Shown here in pieces: positions 8,407 to 16,184 of a stretch of DNA of 64,000 bases (positions are counted from its first letter, which is position 1; every line of letters starts with the position of its first letter). Where the stretch lies: assembly GCA_963695085.1 (NCBI GenBank), contig CAVOFV010000008.1, positions 62,001 through 126,000 on the forward strand. The letters are read 5' to 3'. Below the pieces are notes generated by a model, which saw nothing but the letters and a program-made list of their open reading frames with translations, had not been told where the DNA came from and did no database searches. The position numbers and the translations under genes are program-made. The DNA is from SG8-30 sp963695085. GTDB lineage: Bacteria; Pseudomonadota; Gammaproteobacteria; Steroidobacterales; Steroidobacteraceae.

Positions 8407-8769
8407 TTACCAGCGGCCACCGCCGCCGCCACCACCGCCGCCGCCGCCGGAGCGGAAGCCACCGCCCCCGCCGCCGCCGCCGCCACGGAAGCCGCCACCG
8501 CCACCGCCACCCGGCCTGCCGCCGGTACGGGGACGATCCTGCGCTTCGTTAACGCGCAGCTGACGACCACCCATGCTGAAGCCGTTCAGGGCCTCGATGG
8601 CCTTGGCCGCTTCGGCCTGGGGCATTTCCACGAAGCCGAAGCCGCGCGGACGTCCCGTGTCCCGGTCCGTCGGCAGGGCGACGGATTCCACCGTGCCGTG
8701 CTGGGCGAACAGGTCACGCAGTTCCGATTCCGTTGCCGAAAACGGCAAATTTCCAACGTAGATCTTCAT
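8407..8769 (-). CDS. Glycine-rich RRM RNA-binding protein
   Basis: A 120-residue single-RRM protein. Residues 1-80 form an RNA recognition motif with RNP2 IYVGNL and RNP1 RGFGFVEM. Residues from about 85 to the end are a low-complexity tail of glycine runs broken by F, R and S, ending GGGRW. Proteins of this build in cyanobacteria and gammaproteobacteria are often cold-induced RNA chaperones. The leader is about 230 bases long, which would suit such regulation, and a strong terminator follows, so the gene is monocistronic. The GGC/GGT-rich tail is prone to length change by slippage. The specific role is an inference. Confidence 0.9.
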   Translation of the reverse strand: MKIYVGNLPFSATESELRDLFAQHGTVESVALPTDRDTGRPRGFGFVEMPQAEAAKAIEALNGFSMGGRQLRVNEAQDRPRTGGRPGGGGGGGFRGGGGGGGGGFRSGGGGGGGGGGGRW

Positions 8770-9030
8770 ATTCCTCGAATCTCACTCACAAAAAACTGAC
8801 CGAGAGGCAACGCCCGGCGGGCGCGCGTCGGTCATGTACTACACGGCAGGAACACGGTCGGGGTCGTCGAACAAGCTTTTTCTTGCCAGAAGGGCGATCC
8901 TGAGGACAACGGGTCCTGTCACCTGATCGCGGACAATTCGACGATGCGGCTCGGCGTAGCAAACGCTTTGAACCACAGCACGGACGGGCTGCGACCGGGC
9001 CGGAGTGTAGCACAACCCTTGTAAAGTCAA
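8770..9030 (-). promoter_or_regulatory. Long 5' leader and promoter of the RRM gene
   Basis: On the minus strand TTGACT (9025-9030) and TACACT (9004-9009), 15 bases apart, resemble a sigma-70 promoter. Transcription from there would give a leader of roughly 230 bases before the ATG at 8769, with GAGGAAT as ribosome binding site. No ORF of note lies in the leader. Long leaders are typical of cold-shock mRNAs, but no specific fold was confirmed. Confidence 0.5.
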
Positions 9031-9073
9031 GGGGTTCTGGCAATACACCGGCCCTGGGCGCCCGGACGCGAAG

Positions 9074-10171
9074 TCAGTCGAGCCGCTTGTGGAACCTCAG
9101 GACCGAGGCGGTCAGCATGACGGCGAGGAACACCGCCAGCTTCAGTATGGGCAGGCCCATGTCCCAAAGGTGGGCGCCGCGCAACACAATACCCCTCACA
9201 ATCTCTATGAAGTGGGTGAGCGGCAACACCTGGGCGATCCATTGGGCGATCACTGGCATGCCCTCGAACGGGAACACGAAACCCGACATCAGGATCGACG
9301 GCAGCATGGTCATGAACGCCATCTGGAAGGCCTGGAACTGGGTCTGGACCAGGGTCGAGATGAACAGGCCCAGCGCCAGCGTGGCGGCGATGAACAGCAG
9401 CGCCCCCAGGTACAGCTCGGCGAGGCTGCCCACGATCGGCACGCTGAACAGCGTATGGCCGATCAGCAGGATCACCGTGGTCTGGATGAGCCCGATCGCG
9501 ATGTAGGGCAGGAGCTTGCCCGCCATCAGCTCGCCGCGCGACACCGGCGTCGTCATCAGCAGCTCCAGGTTGCCCCGCTCGCGCTCGCGCACCACCGCGC
9601 CGGCCGTGAAGATCACCATCGTGATGTTGAGGATGGTTCCCACCAGCGCCGGCACGACCTGCACGGCCGTGCGTTTTTCCGGGTTGTACTCGACGCGCAC
9701 GGCGACGGCCTGCGGGCGCTGCACGGGCAGCCCGCTGCGGCGCAGCGACGGCAGCGTGGACAGGCCCTGCGCGACGTTCTCGAGCGCCGGCTGGCTGCCG
9801 TCCACGATGATCTGCATGACCGGCCGCGTGCCGTCGTAGGCGCGCCGCTCGAGGTCCGGCGGGATGACCACCGCGATGCTCGCCGCGCCGCTCGCCATCA
9901 GCCCGCGCAGTTCGGCTTCGCTGCCGGCCTGGTGCGCAATCTTCATGACCTGGGTCGCGGCCAGGTCCGCCACCAGCTGGCGCGACAGCGACGTGCGCGC
10001 CTGGTCGAGCACCACCGCATCCAGGCCGCGCACGTCGAAGTTGATGGCGTAGCCGAACAGCAGGATCTGCATGGCCGGGATGCCGATGATCAGGCCGAAG
10101 GTGACGCGGTCGCGCGCCAGCTGCAGCGCCTCCTTGGAGGCCACCGCCAGCATGCGGATGAACCAGATCAT
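9074..10171 (-). CDS. ABC-2 type efflux permease (YbhR/YhhJ-like)
   Basis: Membrane subunit of an ABC exporter, 365 residues. It has one N-terminal transmembrane helix (LIIGIPAMQILLFGYAINF), a large extracytoplasmic domain of about 150 residues, then five helices in the C-terminal half. The family segment VRERERGNLELLMTTPVSRGE is present. Its ATG overlaps the stop of the ATPase gene (ATGA), so translation is coupled. It is the last gene of the tetR-hlyD-ATPase-permease operon. Related Escherichia coli systems (YbhGFSR) have two permeases; here there is one, which probably forms a homodimer. Confidence 0.88.
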   Translation of the reverse strand: MIWFIRMLAVASKEALQLARDRVTFGLIIGIPAMQILLFGYAINFDVRGLDAVVLDQARTSLSRQLVADLAATQVMKIAHQAGSEAELRGLMASGAASIAVVIPPDLERRAYDGTRPVMQIIVDGSQPALENVAQGLSTLPSLRRSGLPVQRPQAVAVRVEYNPEKRTAVQVVPALVGTILNITMVIFTAGAVVRERERGNLELLMTTPVSRGELMAGKLLPYIAIGLIQTTVILLIGHTLFSVPIVGSLAELYLGALLFIAATLALGLFISTLVQTQFQAFQMAFMTMLPSILMSGFVFPFEGMPVIAQWIAQVLPLTHFIEIVRGIVLRGAHLWDMGLPILKLAVFLAVMLTASVLRFHKRLD

Positions 10172-11127
10172 GCGGCGCGCGCCTCGTCGCGACGGCGGCC
10201 GTCCAGGCCGCGGAACCCGGTCGCCGCGACGAACACGTCCTCGAGGCTGGCGGTCACCCGTTCAATGCGCGCCGCGCCGCCGTCGCGTCCCAGCGCGCGC
10301 TCGAGGATCGGCACCGGTTCCGCCACCGTCGGTTCCATCAGCACGTGCAGCCTGCTGCCCAGCTGCGCAACGCTGCGCACCAGCGGTTCCGCCGCCAGCG
10401 CAAGGCGCGCCGCCGGCAGGTCGGCGCACTCGACCTCGACCACCACCGCGTCGATGTCGCGCGCCAGCTGTTTCGGTGCGCCCTCGGCGACCACCCGGCC
10501 GCGGTCCAGGATCGCCAGGCGGTGACAGCGCTCCGCCTCGTCCATGTAGTGGGTCGACACGAGGATGGTGGTGCCGTTGGCCACCAGCTCGAACAGCTTC
10601 TCCCAGAAATCGCGGCGGCTCTGCGGGTCCACCGCGCTGGTCGGCTCGTCGAGCAGCAATAGCTGCGGCTCGTGCAGCGTGGCCGCCGCCAGCGCCAGCC
10701 GCTGGCGCTGGCCGCCGCTCAGCGTGGCGGCGCGCCGGTCGGCGAAGCCGGACAGGCCATAGGAATCGACGCGCGCCTCGATGCGCGCGCGCCGCGTCGC
10801 GCCGTCGAGTCCGAACACGCGGCACAGGAAGTCCATGTTCTCGCGCACCGTCAGGTCGTCCCACAGCGAGAACCGCTGGGTCATGTAGCCGAGCTTGCTG
10901 CGCACCAGCTCGGACTCGGCCAGCGCGTCGTGGCCCAGCACGCTGACGCGGCCGGCATCGGGCTTCAGCAGGCCGCACATCATGCGGATCGTGGTGGACT
11001 TGCCCGAGCCGTTCGGCCCCAGGAAGCCGTAGATCTGCTGGGCCGGCACGTCGAGGTCGACGTGGTCCACAGCGAGCACGTCGCCGAAGGAGCGGGTCAG
11101 GCCGCGCGCGGTGATGGCGAGGTTCAC
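10168..11127 (-). CDS. ABC transporter ATP-binding protein
   Basis: ATPase subunit of the drug or metabolite exporter, 319 residues, one nucleotide-binding domain. Walker A is GPNGSGKST, the signature is LSGGQRQRL and Walker B is LLLLDEPTSAVD, with the switch histidine in LVSTHYMDEA. The last 90 residues form the extension usual for ABC-2 ATPases. The start is a GTG at 11127 whose GTGA overlaps the HlyD stop; the longer open frame upstream is antisense and out-of-frame noise. YbhF of Escherichia coli has two such domains, so this is the half-size type. Confidence 0.9.
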   Translation of the reverse strand: MNLAITARGLTRSFGDVLAVDHVDLDVPAQQIYGFLGPNGSGKSTTIRMMCGLLKPDAGRVSVLGHDALAESELVRSKLGYMTQRFSLWDDLTVRENMDFLCRVFGLDGATRRARIEARVDSYGLSGFADRRAATLSGGQRQRLALAAATLHEPQLLLLDEPTSAVDPQSRRDFWEKLFELVANGTTILVSTHYMDEAERCHRLAILDRGRVVAEGAPKQLARDIDAVVVEVECADLPAARLALAAEPLVRSVAQLGSRLHVLMEPTVAEPVPILERALGRDGGAARIERVTASLEDVFVAATGFRGLDGRRRDEARAA

Positions 11128-12089
11128 GGCGCGGCCGGCTCCAGCTCGAGTGCCACCTGGACGGGTATGCCGGTCGGCAAGGTCTCGGCCTGTGGCTCGT
11201 CGAGCACCACCTCGGCCAGGTACGACAGCCGGCTGCGGTCGCGTTCGGTGAGCGCGTAGTACGGCGTGAAGGCGGCGTCCGAACTGACGAAGCGCACCGC
11301 CGCCGACCAGGTCCTGCCGCTGCCGTCGATGAACACGCGCGCGCGGGTGCCGCTGCCGACCTGGCTGCGCATGGGTTCGGGCACGAACACGCGCGCGTAC
11401 GGCGCGCCGTCGCCCAGCAGCACCACGACCGGCGCGCCGCGCGGCGGGCGCTCTCCGAGTTCGTACGGCAGGGCGTCCACGATCCCGGCGCGCGGCGCGG
11501 TCACGTCGAGCCGCGCCCGTTCGATGCCGAGCTGCGCCGCGCCCGCCTGCGCCTGCTCCAGCGCCGCCTGCGCCTGGTCCAGCACCTCGCGGCGGGTGCC
11601 GCGCTCCAGCAACAGCAGCTGTTCGTTGGCCGCCTCGCGGTCCGCCGCGGCGCCGTCGCGCACGGCGCGCTGCCGGTCGAGCGCACTCTGCGGCAACAGG
11701 CCCCGACCGACCAGCGGTTCGATGCGGTCGAACTCGCGGCCTTCGGTGTCGCGTCTGGCGGACGCGCCGGCGAGGCGTGCGCGCGCGGCGAGGATCTCCT
11801 CGCGGCGTGGCCCGCTGACCAGTTCGGCCAGCCGCCGTTCCGCCTGCGCGACCGCGGCACGCGACTGCGTGAGGCGCGCCTCGAGCGTCGCGGGATCGAG
11901 CCGCAACAGCAATTGCCCCGGCGCGACGCGATCGCCCTCGGTCACCGCGATCTCGACGATCGGCTCCTGGCTTTCGGCGACCAGCTCGAGCCGGTCCCGT
12001 TCCAGCGTGCCGAGCAGGCGCCCCTCGTCGCCGCCGCTGCAGGCGGCGAACGCCGCGCAGGCCGCGAGGATCAGCATGAATCTGGTCAC
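11124..12089 (-). CDS. HlyD-family periplasmic adaptor lipoprotein
   Basis: Membrane fusion protein that links the inner-membrane ABC exporter to the periplasm or an outer-membrane channel. 321 residues from a GTG at 12089 that overlaps the tetR stop (GTGA). An N-terminal signal with lipobox FAAC-S predicts a lipoprotein. A lipoyl half (VTEGDRVAPGQLLLRLD) is followed by a long alanine- and arginine-rich coiled coil at about residues 60-170. The second lipoyl half and beta-barrel follow (VTAPRAGIVDALPYELGE). This is the YbhG type of adaptor. No outer-membrane factor gene is nearby. Confidence 0.88.
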   Translation of the reverse strand: MTRFMLILAACAAFAACSGGDEGRLLGTLERDRLELVAESQEPIVEIAVTEGDRVAPGQLLLRLDPATLEARLTQSRAAVAQAERRLAELVSGPRREEILAARARLAGASARRDTEGREFDRIEPLVGRGLLPQSALDRQRAVRDGAAADREAANEQLLLLERGTRREVLDQAQAALEQAQAGAAQLGIERARLDVTAPRAGIVDALPYELGERPPRGAPVVVLLGDGAPYARVFVPEPMRSQVGSGTRARVFIDGSGRTWSAAVRFVSSDAAFTPYYALTERDRSRLSYLAEVVLDEPQAETLPTGIPVQVALELEPAAP

Positions 12090-12772
12090 GTCGGGTCTCC
12101 CGCCGCAGTGCCCGCGGCAAACAATCGAACAGTGTGGGCGATGAGCCGATCGATGCCCTGCTCGTCCGCCTTGAAGCCGAGCGCGCCGCCCAGCACCGGC
12201 ATCGCCAGGAACGGCCACAGGCCGAGGCTCAGCAATGACACCACCGTCAGCGTCGGATCCAGATCGGCGCGCAGCCGGCCGCCCTGCGCGGCGCGCCCGG
12301 CCAGCCTGGCGACACGCGGCCCGGCGCGGCCCGCAAAATCGCGGATGAAACGCTCACGAAATTCGCCGCCCGGCGCCAGCACGTCGCGCAGCAGCAGGCC
12401 CGGCACCCACGGGTGCGCCGCCACCGTGCGCATGTATGCCTCGAGCAACGCCGGCAGGTCGGGCGCTTCGCCTGCCGGCGCCGTGAGCATGGCTTCGACC
12501 CGTTGCAGCAGCGGTGCGACGGCGTCCTGCAGCATGGCGGCATACAGGCCCTGCTTGCTGCCGAAGTAGTACTGCACCATCGCCGGGTTGGTGCCCGCTG
12601 CCGCGGCCACCTGCCGCGCCGACACGGCGCGGTAACCGTAGCGCAGGAACAGCCTGCGGGCCGCGCCCAGCAGGTCGCCTCGCACGTCGCGGCCCGGCGC
12701 GGCGCGCGGCCGCCCCGGTCGCCGGCGGCCCGGCCGGCGCCGCGCGGCAGGCCTGGAGATGGCGCGCGTCAT
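12086..12772 (-). CDS. TetR-family repressor of the efflux operon (CecR-like)
   Basis: Transcription regulator of 228 residues. A very arginine- and proline-rich N-terminal arm of about 30 residues precedes the TetR helix-turn-helix (AARRLFLRYGYRAVSARQVA followed by MVQYYFGSKQGLY). The C-terminal part is the ligand-binding and dimer domain. It is the first gene of a four-gene operon in which every junction overlaps by four bases. A 26-bp AT-rich palindrome lies 15 bases before its start. This suggests autorepression and control of the whole operon, as with CecR and ybhGFSR in Escherichia coli. The inducer is unknown. Confidence 0.88.
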   Translation of the reverse strand: MTRAISRPAARRRPGRRRPGRPRAAPGRDVRGDLLGAARRLFLRYGYRAVSARQVAAAAGTNPAMVQYYFGSKQGLYAAMLQDAVAPLLQRVEAMLTAPAGEAPDLPALLEAYMRTVAAHPWVPGLLLRDVLAPGGEFRERFIRDFAGRAGPRVARLAGRAAQGGRLRADLDPTLTVVSLLSLGLWPFLAMPVLGGALGFKADEQGIDRLIAHTVRLFAAGTAAGDPT

Positions 12773-12786
12773 TCAGCGCGCCACGC

Positions 12787-12812
12787 TTAAATTAAACATA
12801 CATTTAATTTAA
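12787..12812. promoter_or_regulatory. Palindromic operator of the tetR-efflux operon
   Basis: Perfect 10-base inverted repeat TTAAATTAAA - CATACA - TTTAATTTAA, fully AT in the arms within DNA of about 70% GC, ending 15 bases upstream of the tetR start codon. Size, symmetry and place fit a TetR-family operator that overlaps the promoter. Confidence 0.75.
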
Positions 12813-12889
12813 GGCCCGGCGCAGTCCCGCACAAGGACTGCGGCCGAACGGGTGTTTAATTTCGCGCGGCCGATGACCGGACGCAGGCA

Positions 12890-12988
12890 GGGCCCGGAAA
12901 TCAGGCACTGGCGGAGGGGGGGGTTCGTACTCGTCATGCCGTCGTAAAACGGCGCGGGAGACGACGCCAATGCCTGATCTGCGGGCCC
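12890..12988. other. Large nested inverted repeat in a gene-free region
   Basis: The arms 12890-12913 and 12965-12988 pair as GGGCCCG / CGGGCCC, a symmetrical 3x3 internal loop, ATCAGGCA / TGCCTGAT, one mismatch, then TGGCG / CGCCA. The 51-base apical part contains a run of eight or more G and a small hairpin CCGT/ACGG. It fills the roughly 300-base gap between the Crp-like gene and the tetR operator, where no convincing ORF exists. It could be a structured RNA, an attenuator or a small mobile element. Confidence 0.6.
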
Positions 12989-13098
12989 CGCGGGCTGGAC
13001 CTTGAGCCACCGTCCGTCCGGACTGCAGGGCAGCACCGAAGTGAACCGGCTCCGACCACGATGCTATCCCGCGCGCCACGCGTCTTGTGTGACAACGG

Positions 13099-13118
13099 TT
13101 ACCTAGCGGCCTAGGTAA
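13099..13118. repeat. Inverted repeat overlapping the stop codon of the Crp-like gene
   Basis: TTACCTAG - CGGC - CTAGGTAA, eight perfect pairs, spanning the stop codon at 13111-13113. It is AT-rich and has no T tract, so it is a poor terminator candidate; a binding site is possible. Confidence 0.4.
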
Positions 13119-13797
13119 TTTCCGAAGCCACGACACCCGACACGCGGCGCAACCCGGCCTCGTCGAGGATCGTGATCTGCTCGCGGCCGGTCTTGACGAG
13201 GCCGCGGTCCGCGAAGCCGCCGACGATGCGGCTGACGATCTCGCGCACGCTGCCGAGTTCGTCGGCCAGTTGCTGGTGGGTGGCGCGCACCCGTGGGCCG
13301 CGCTGCAGCAGCAACGTCGCCAGCCGCTGGTCGAGCCGCTTGAACGCGACCGCCTCGACGGTCTGCATCAGGTCGGAAATGCGCTCGGCAAACAGCCGGA
13401 AGACGTAGCGGCGGAATGCATCGCTGGCGGCAAGCAGCCGCTCGAAGATGGGCCGCGGCAGCACGAAGACGGTCGAGTCCACCAGTGCCACGCCGTGCGC
13501 GTCATAGTCGATCGAGCCGAGCAGGCAGGTGCTGCTGAGGATGCAGCTGTCGCCCGCCTCGACCCGGTACAACTGGATCTCGCGGCCGGCCTCGGAGACC
13601 TTGCCGACGCCGATCGCCCCGGCCAGCACGAACGGAAAGCCGGTGCAGGGCTGCGCGACGTCGAACATCACGGTACCGGCCTGCACCTCGCGCAGCTGGC
13701 CGTTCGCCAGCACCAGCGCCAGGTCCGCGTCCGCCAGTTCGCGCAGCACCGGATACTGCTCCAGCAGGCGCTGTTCGATCGTTGGCCCGTCATTCAT
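13111..13797 (-). CDS. Crp/Fnr-family transcription regulator
   Basis: Cyclic-nucleotide-binding-domain regulator, 228 residues from the ATG at 13797; an ATG at 13815 is less likely. Residues about 25-125 form the sensor beta-barrel (VQAGTVMFDVAQPCTGFPFV), then the dimer helix, then a winged helix-turn-helix with HQQLADELGSVREIVSRIV. The Fnr-type N-terminal CxxC cluster is absent. The sensor has cysteines in QPCTGF, DSCIL and STCLL, but their spacing does not match Fnr iron-sulfur ligands. Ligand unknown. It is divergent from the isoaspartyl peptidase gene. Confidence 0.85.
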   Translation of the reverse strand: MNDGPTIEQRLLEQYPVLRELADADLALVLANGQLREVQAGTVMFDVAQPCTGFPFVLAGAIGVGKVSEAGREIQLYRVEAGDSCILSSTCLLGSIDYDAHGVALVDSTVFVLPRPIFERLLAASDAFRRYVFRLFAERISDLMQTVEAVAFKRLDQRLATLLLQRGPRVRATHQQLADELGSVREIVSRIVGGFADRGLVKTGREQITILDEAGLRRVSGVVASEIT

Positions 13798-13971
13798 GAA
13801 TCTGGCTCCACGCACGCGGCCCGGCCGGCCCGTGCCGCACGATCCGCGATGGTGCCGGCATTGGCCACCAGCGGCGCTGGCATCGGACGTATCATACTGG
13901 CCGTTGCCGGGACCGGACGGCGATGATACCGGCCCGGTCGGGGGGGCGCTTGCCCGCCGGAGGACACAGAC
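13798..13971. promoter_or_regulatory. Divergent promoter region, crp-like / isoaspartyl peptidase
   Basis: 174 bases between two divergent starts. It contains GTATCAT at 13889-13895 and its inverse ATGATAC at 13923-13929, spaced 27 bases, and CATACT-like -10 candidates. No clear -35 is seen. GGAGGA precedes the peptidase start. Confidence 0.3.
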
Positions 13972-14961
13972 ATGCTGCGCACCATCTCCATCCTCATTGC
14001 CGCGGTGCTCATGGTGCCGGCGCTAGCCGCGGCCGCAGACGGAGAGGGATCCATGATTGCAATCGCCATCCATGGCGGCGCGGGCGTCATCACGCGCGCC
14101 ACGATGACGCCCGACGAAGCGGAGGCCTACACGGCCACCCTGCAGCAGGCGCTCGATGCCGGCTACGGGGTCCTCGAGGCGGACGGCACGAGCCTCGATG
14201 CCACCGTCGCGGCGGTGCGCATCCTGGAGGATTCGCCGCTGTTCAATGCCGGACACGGCGCGGTGTTCACGCATGGCGGCATCAACGAACTCGATGCCTC
14301 GATCATGGACGGGCGCACGCTGGCGGCCGGCGCGGTCGCCGGCCTGCGGCACATCAGGAATCCGATCGAGCTCGCGCGGCTGGTGATGGACAAGTCGAGG
14401 CACGTGCTGCTGTCCGGCGAGGGCGCCGAGGAATTTGCCCTCGAGCAGGGCATGCAGCTGGTTCCGCAGGAATATTTCAACACCGAGCGCCGGCGCAAGC
14501 AGCTAGAGAAGGCGCAGGGCGGCGACAGCTACAGCGCCGCGGAAATCGGCTATTTCGGCACCGTCGGCGCGGTTGCACTGGATCGCGACGGCAACCTCGC
14601 CGCGGCCACCTCCACCGGCGGCATGACCAACAAGCGCTGGGGCAGGATCGGCGACTCGCCGATCATCGGCGCCGGTACCTATGCGAACAATGATTCCTGT
14701 GCCGTGTCGGCCACCGGCAGCGGCGAGTATTTCATGCGCGCCGTGGCCGGCCACGAGATCAGTTCGCTGATGAAGTACCGCGGCATGTCAGCCGAGGCGG
14801 CGACCCGCGAGGTCGTGCACGGCCAGTTGAAGCGCATGGGCGGGGACGGTGGCGTGATCGTCGCGGACAAAGCCGGCAACCTGGTGCTGGAATTCAACAC
14901 CGAGGGCATGTTCCGCGGCGCCCGCGACTCGCGCGGCCGCAACGAGATCGCCATCTATTGA
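13972..14961 (+). CDS. iaaA: Isoaspartyl peptidase / L-asparaginase (Ntn hydrolase)
   Basis: Plant-type asparaginase that removes beta-aspartyl residues from damaged proteins and peptides. 329 residues with an N-terminal signal peptide (LIAAVLMVPALAAAADG), so it is periplasmic. The body starts IAIHGGAGVI, has FNAGHGAVFTHGG, and autocleavage should occur before the nucleophile threonine of YFGTVGAV (about residue 197). The usual family motif there is GTVGAVA. The C-terminal GGDGGVIVADKAG and EFNTEGMFRG fit the family. It stands alone with a good ribosome binding site, and its 3' end faces that of hisN. Confidence 0.92.
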   Translation: MLRTISILIAAVLMVPALAAAADGEGSMIAIAIHGGAGVITRATMTPDEAEAYTATLQQALDAGYGVLEADGTSLDATVAAVRILEDSPLFNAGHGAVFTHGGINELDASIMDGRTLAAGAVAGLRHIRNPIELARLVMDKSRHVLLSGEGAEEFALEQGMQLVPQEYFNTERRRKQLEKAQGGDSYSAAEIGYFGTVGAVALDRDGNLAAATSTGGMTNKRWGRIGDSPIIGAGTYANNDSCAVSATGSGEYFMRAVAGHEISSLMKYRGMSAEAATREVVHGQLKRMGGDGGVIVADKAGNLVLEFNTEGMFRGARDSRGRNEIAIY

Positions 14962-14987
14962 GCCGCGCGCACCGCGCGGCGGCGCCG

Positions 14988-15758
14988 TTACTCGTAGCGC
15001 AGCGCTGCGAGGATCGTCTCGTGCAATGCCCCGTTGCTGGCCAGCACGCTGGTCGTGTGCAACCCGACCGGCCGGCCCGCCAGGTCGGTGAAACGCCCGC
15101 CGGCTTCCTCGACGATCACCGCCAGCGCGGCGATGTCGAGGACGTTGACGTCACTCTCGATGACCGCATCGATCTTGCCCGCCGCCAGCAGGTGGTAGTG
15201 CAGGAAATCGCCATAGCCGCGGATGCGGCCGGCCTGCGCCACGAGGCTGCCCCAGCGGCCCCAGGCCGGGCCTGCGGCCAGCGTCTTCAGGTTGCCCGCG
15301 GACAGCGCGGCGGACGGCAGGTCGGACACGGTGCTGACGGCCAGCCGCAGTCCGCCCAGCCAGGCGCCCTGTCCGCGTTCCGCCCAGGCCATCTCGCCGT
15401 AGGCGGGCGCATTCGACACGCCGACGATCGGCCGGCCACGATGCAGCAGCGCGATCTGGGTCGAGAACATGGGGTACTCGCGTACGAAGGCCTTGGTGCC
15501 GTCGATCGGGTCCACCAGCCACACGTATTCGGCGTCCACGGCGCGCGCGCCAGTCTCCTCGCCCTGGAAACCGTAGTCCGGGAAGCGCGTCTCGAGCAAC
15601 TTGCGGATGACACGCTCGGCGGCGAGGTCGGCCTCGGTGACCGGCGACTTGTCCTCCTTGAGCGTGACCGCGAGGTTGCGCCGGAACATCGGCCCGATCA
15701 CCTGCGCTGCCGCAGCGGCGGCGTCCAGCGCGGCGGACAGGTGGGCCGAGGGGGTCAT
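14988..15758 (-). CDS. hisN: Histidinol-phosphatase, inositol-monophosphatase type
   Basis: Magnesium-dependent phosphatase of 256 residues. The metal-site motifs are all present: GEETGA, WLVDPIDGTKAF and the C-terminal DVNVLDIAALAVIVEEAGG. The close sequence HisN (histidinol phosphate to histidinol) is distinguished from inositol monophosphatase by features such as FVREYPMFSTQIAL and DFLHYHLLAAGKID. No other his gene is nearby, so the substrate is a family-level inference. The open frame runs far upstream, antisense to btuB, but the start at 15758 (MTPSAHLSAALD) fits the family length. Confidence 0.85.
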   Translation of the reverse strand: MTPSAHLSAALDAAAAAAQVIGPMFRRNLAVTLKEDKSPVTEADLAAERVIRKLLETRFPDYGFQGEETGARAVDAEYVWLVDPIDGTKAFVREYPMFSTQIALLHRGRPIVGVSNAPAYGEMAWAERGQGAWLGGLRLAVSTVSDLPSAALSAGNLKTLAAGPAWGRWGSLVAQAGRIRGYGDFLHYHLLAAGKIDAVIESDVNVLDIAALAVIVEEAGGRFTDLAGRPVGLHTTSVLASNGALHETILAALRYE

Positions 15759-15825
15759 GGGGCGCGGTTCCGTGGAGTCCGATGGCGGAGCGTGCTGTGG
15801 CCGCCGACCTTCGTCAACCGTTTGC

Positions 15826-15854
15826 TTGACCTCCGCGTCGCGTCTTCCTACAGT
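15826..15854 (+). promoter_or_regulatory. Sigma-70 promoter of the btuB transcript
   Basis: TTGACC (15826-15831), 17-base spacer, TACAGT (15849-15854). Transcription would begin near 15861, two bases before the first pairing strand of the cobalamin riboswitch, which supports both calls. Confidence 0.75.
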
Positions 15855-15862
15855 GCCCGGGA

Positions 15863-16066
15863 CGACAGGTGTCCCGGGATTCGTCCCGGGTGAAACGGGA
15901 AGCCGGTGCGCGATTCGTCGCAATCCCGGCGCTGCCCCCGCAACGGTAATCGGTCGCAAGCGCATCACGCAGGCCTTGCCTGCCAGCCACTGTCGGCGCC
16001 GCCGACGGGAAGGCGATGCGAGAGACCCCTCGAGGGTCCGCCGAGAGCCCGGAGACCGGCCTGTCG
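15863..16066 (+). ncRNA. Cobalamin riboswitch controlling btuB
   Basis: The leader folds as a class-I-like cobalamin aptamer. P1 pairs CGACAGG (15863-15869) with CCTGTCG (16060-16066). The core contains GGGAAGCCGGTG, then GCTGCCCCCGCAACGGTAA, then the B12 box AGCCACTG and GGGAAGGC, all in the right order. About 118 bases separate it from the btuB start, room for an expression platform that blocks translation or terminates when adenosylcobalamin is bound. Confidence 0.93.
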
Positions 16067-16184
16067 CGCTGGTGCCGAATCGCGGCGGGCGATACGGGCG
16101 CAGGCCATGCAGGCCGGGCGACCCCTTCCCTGCCACGATCCGGCTCGTTGCCAACCCCCTGCGGGAGAGCATGGGAGGATCTGC

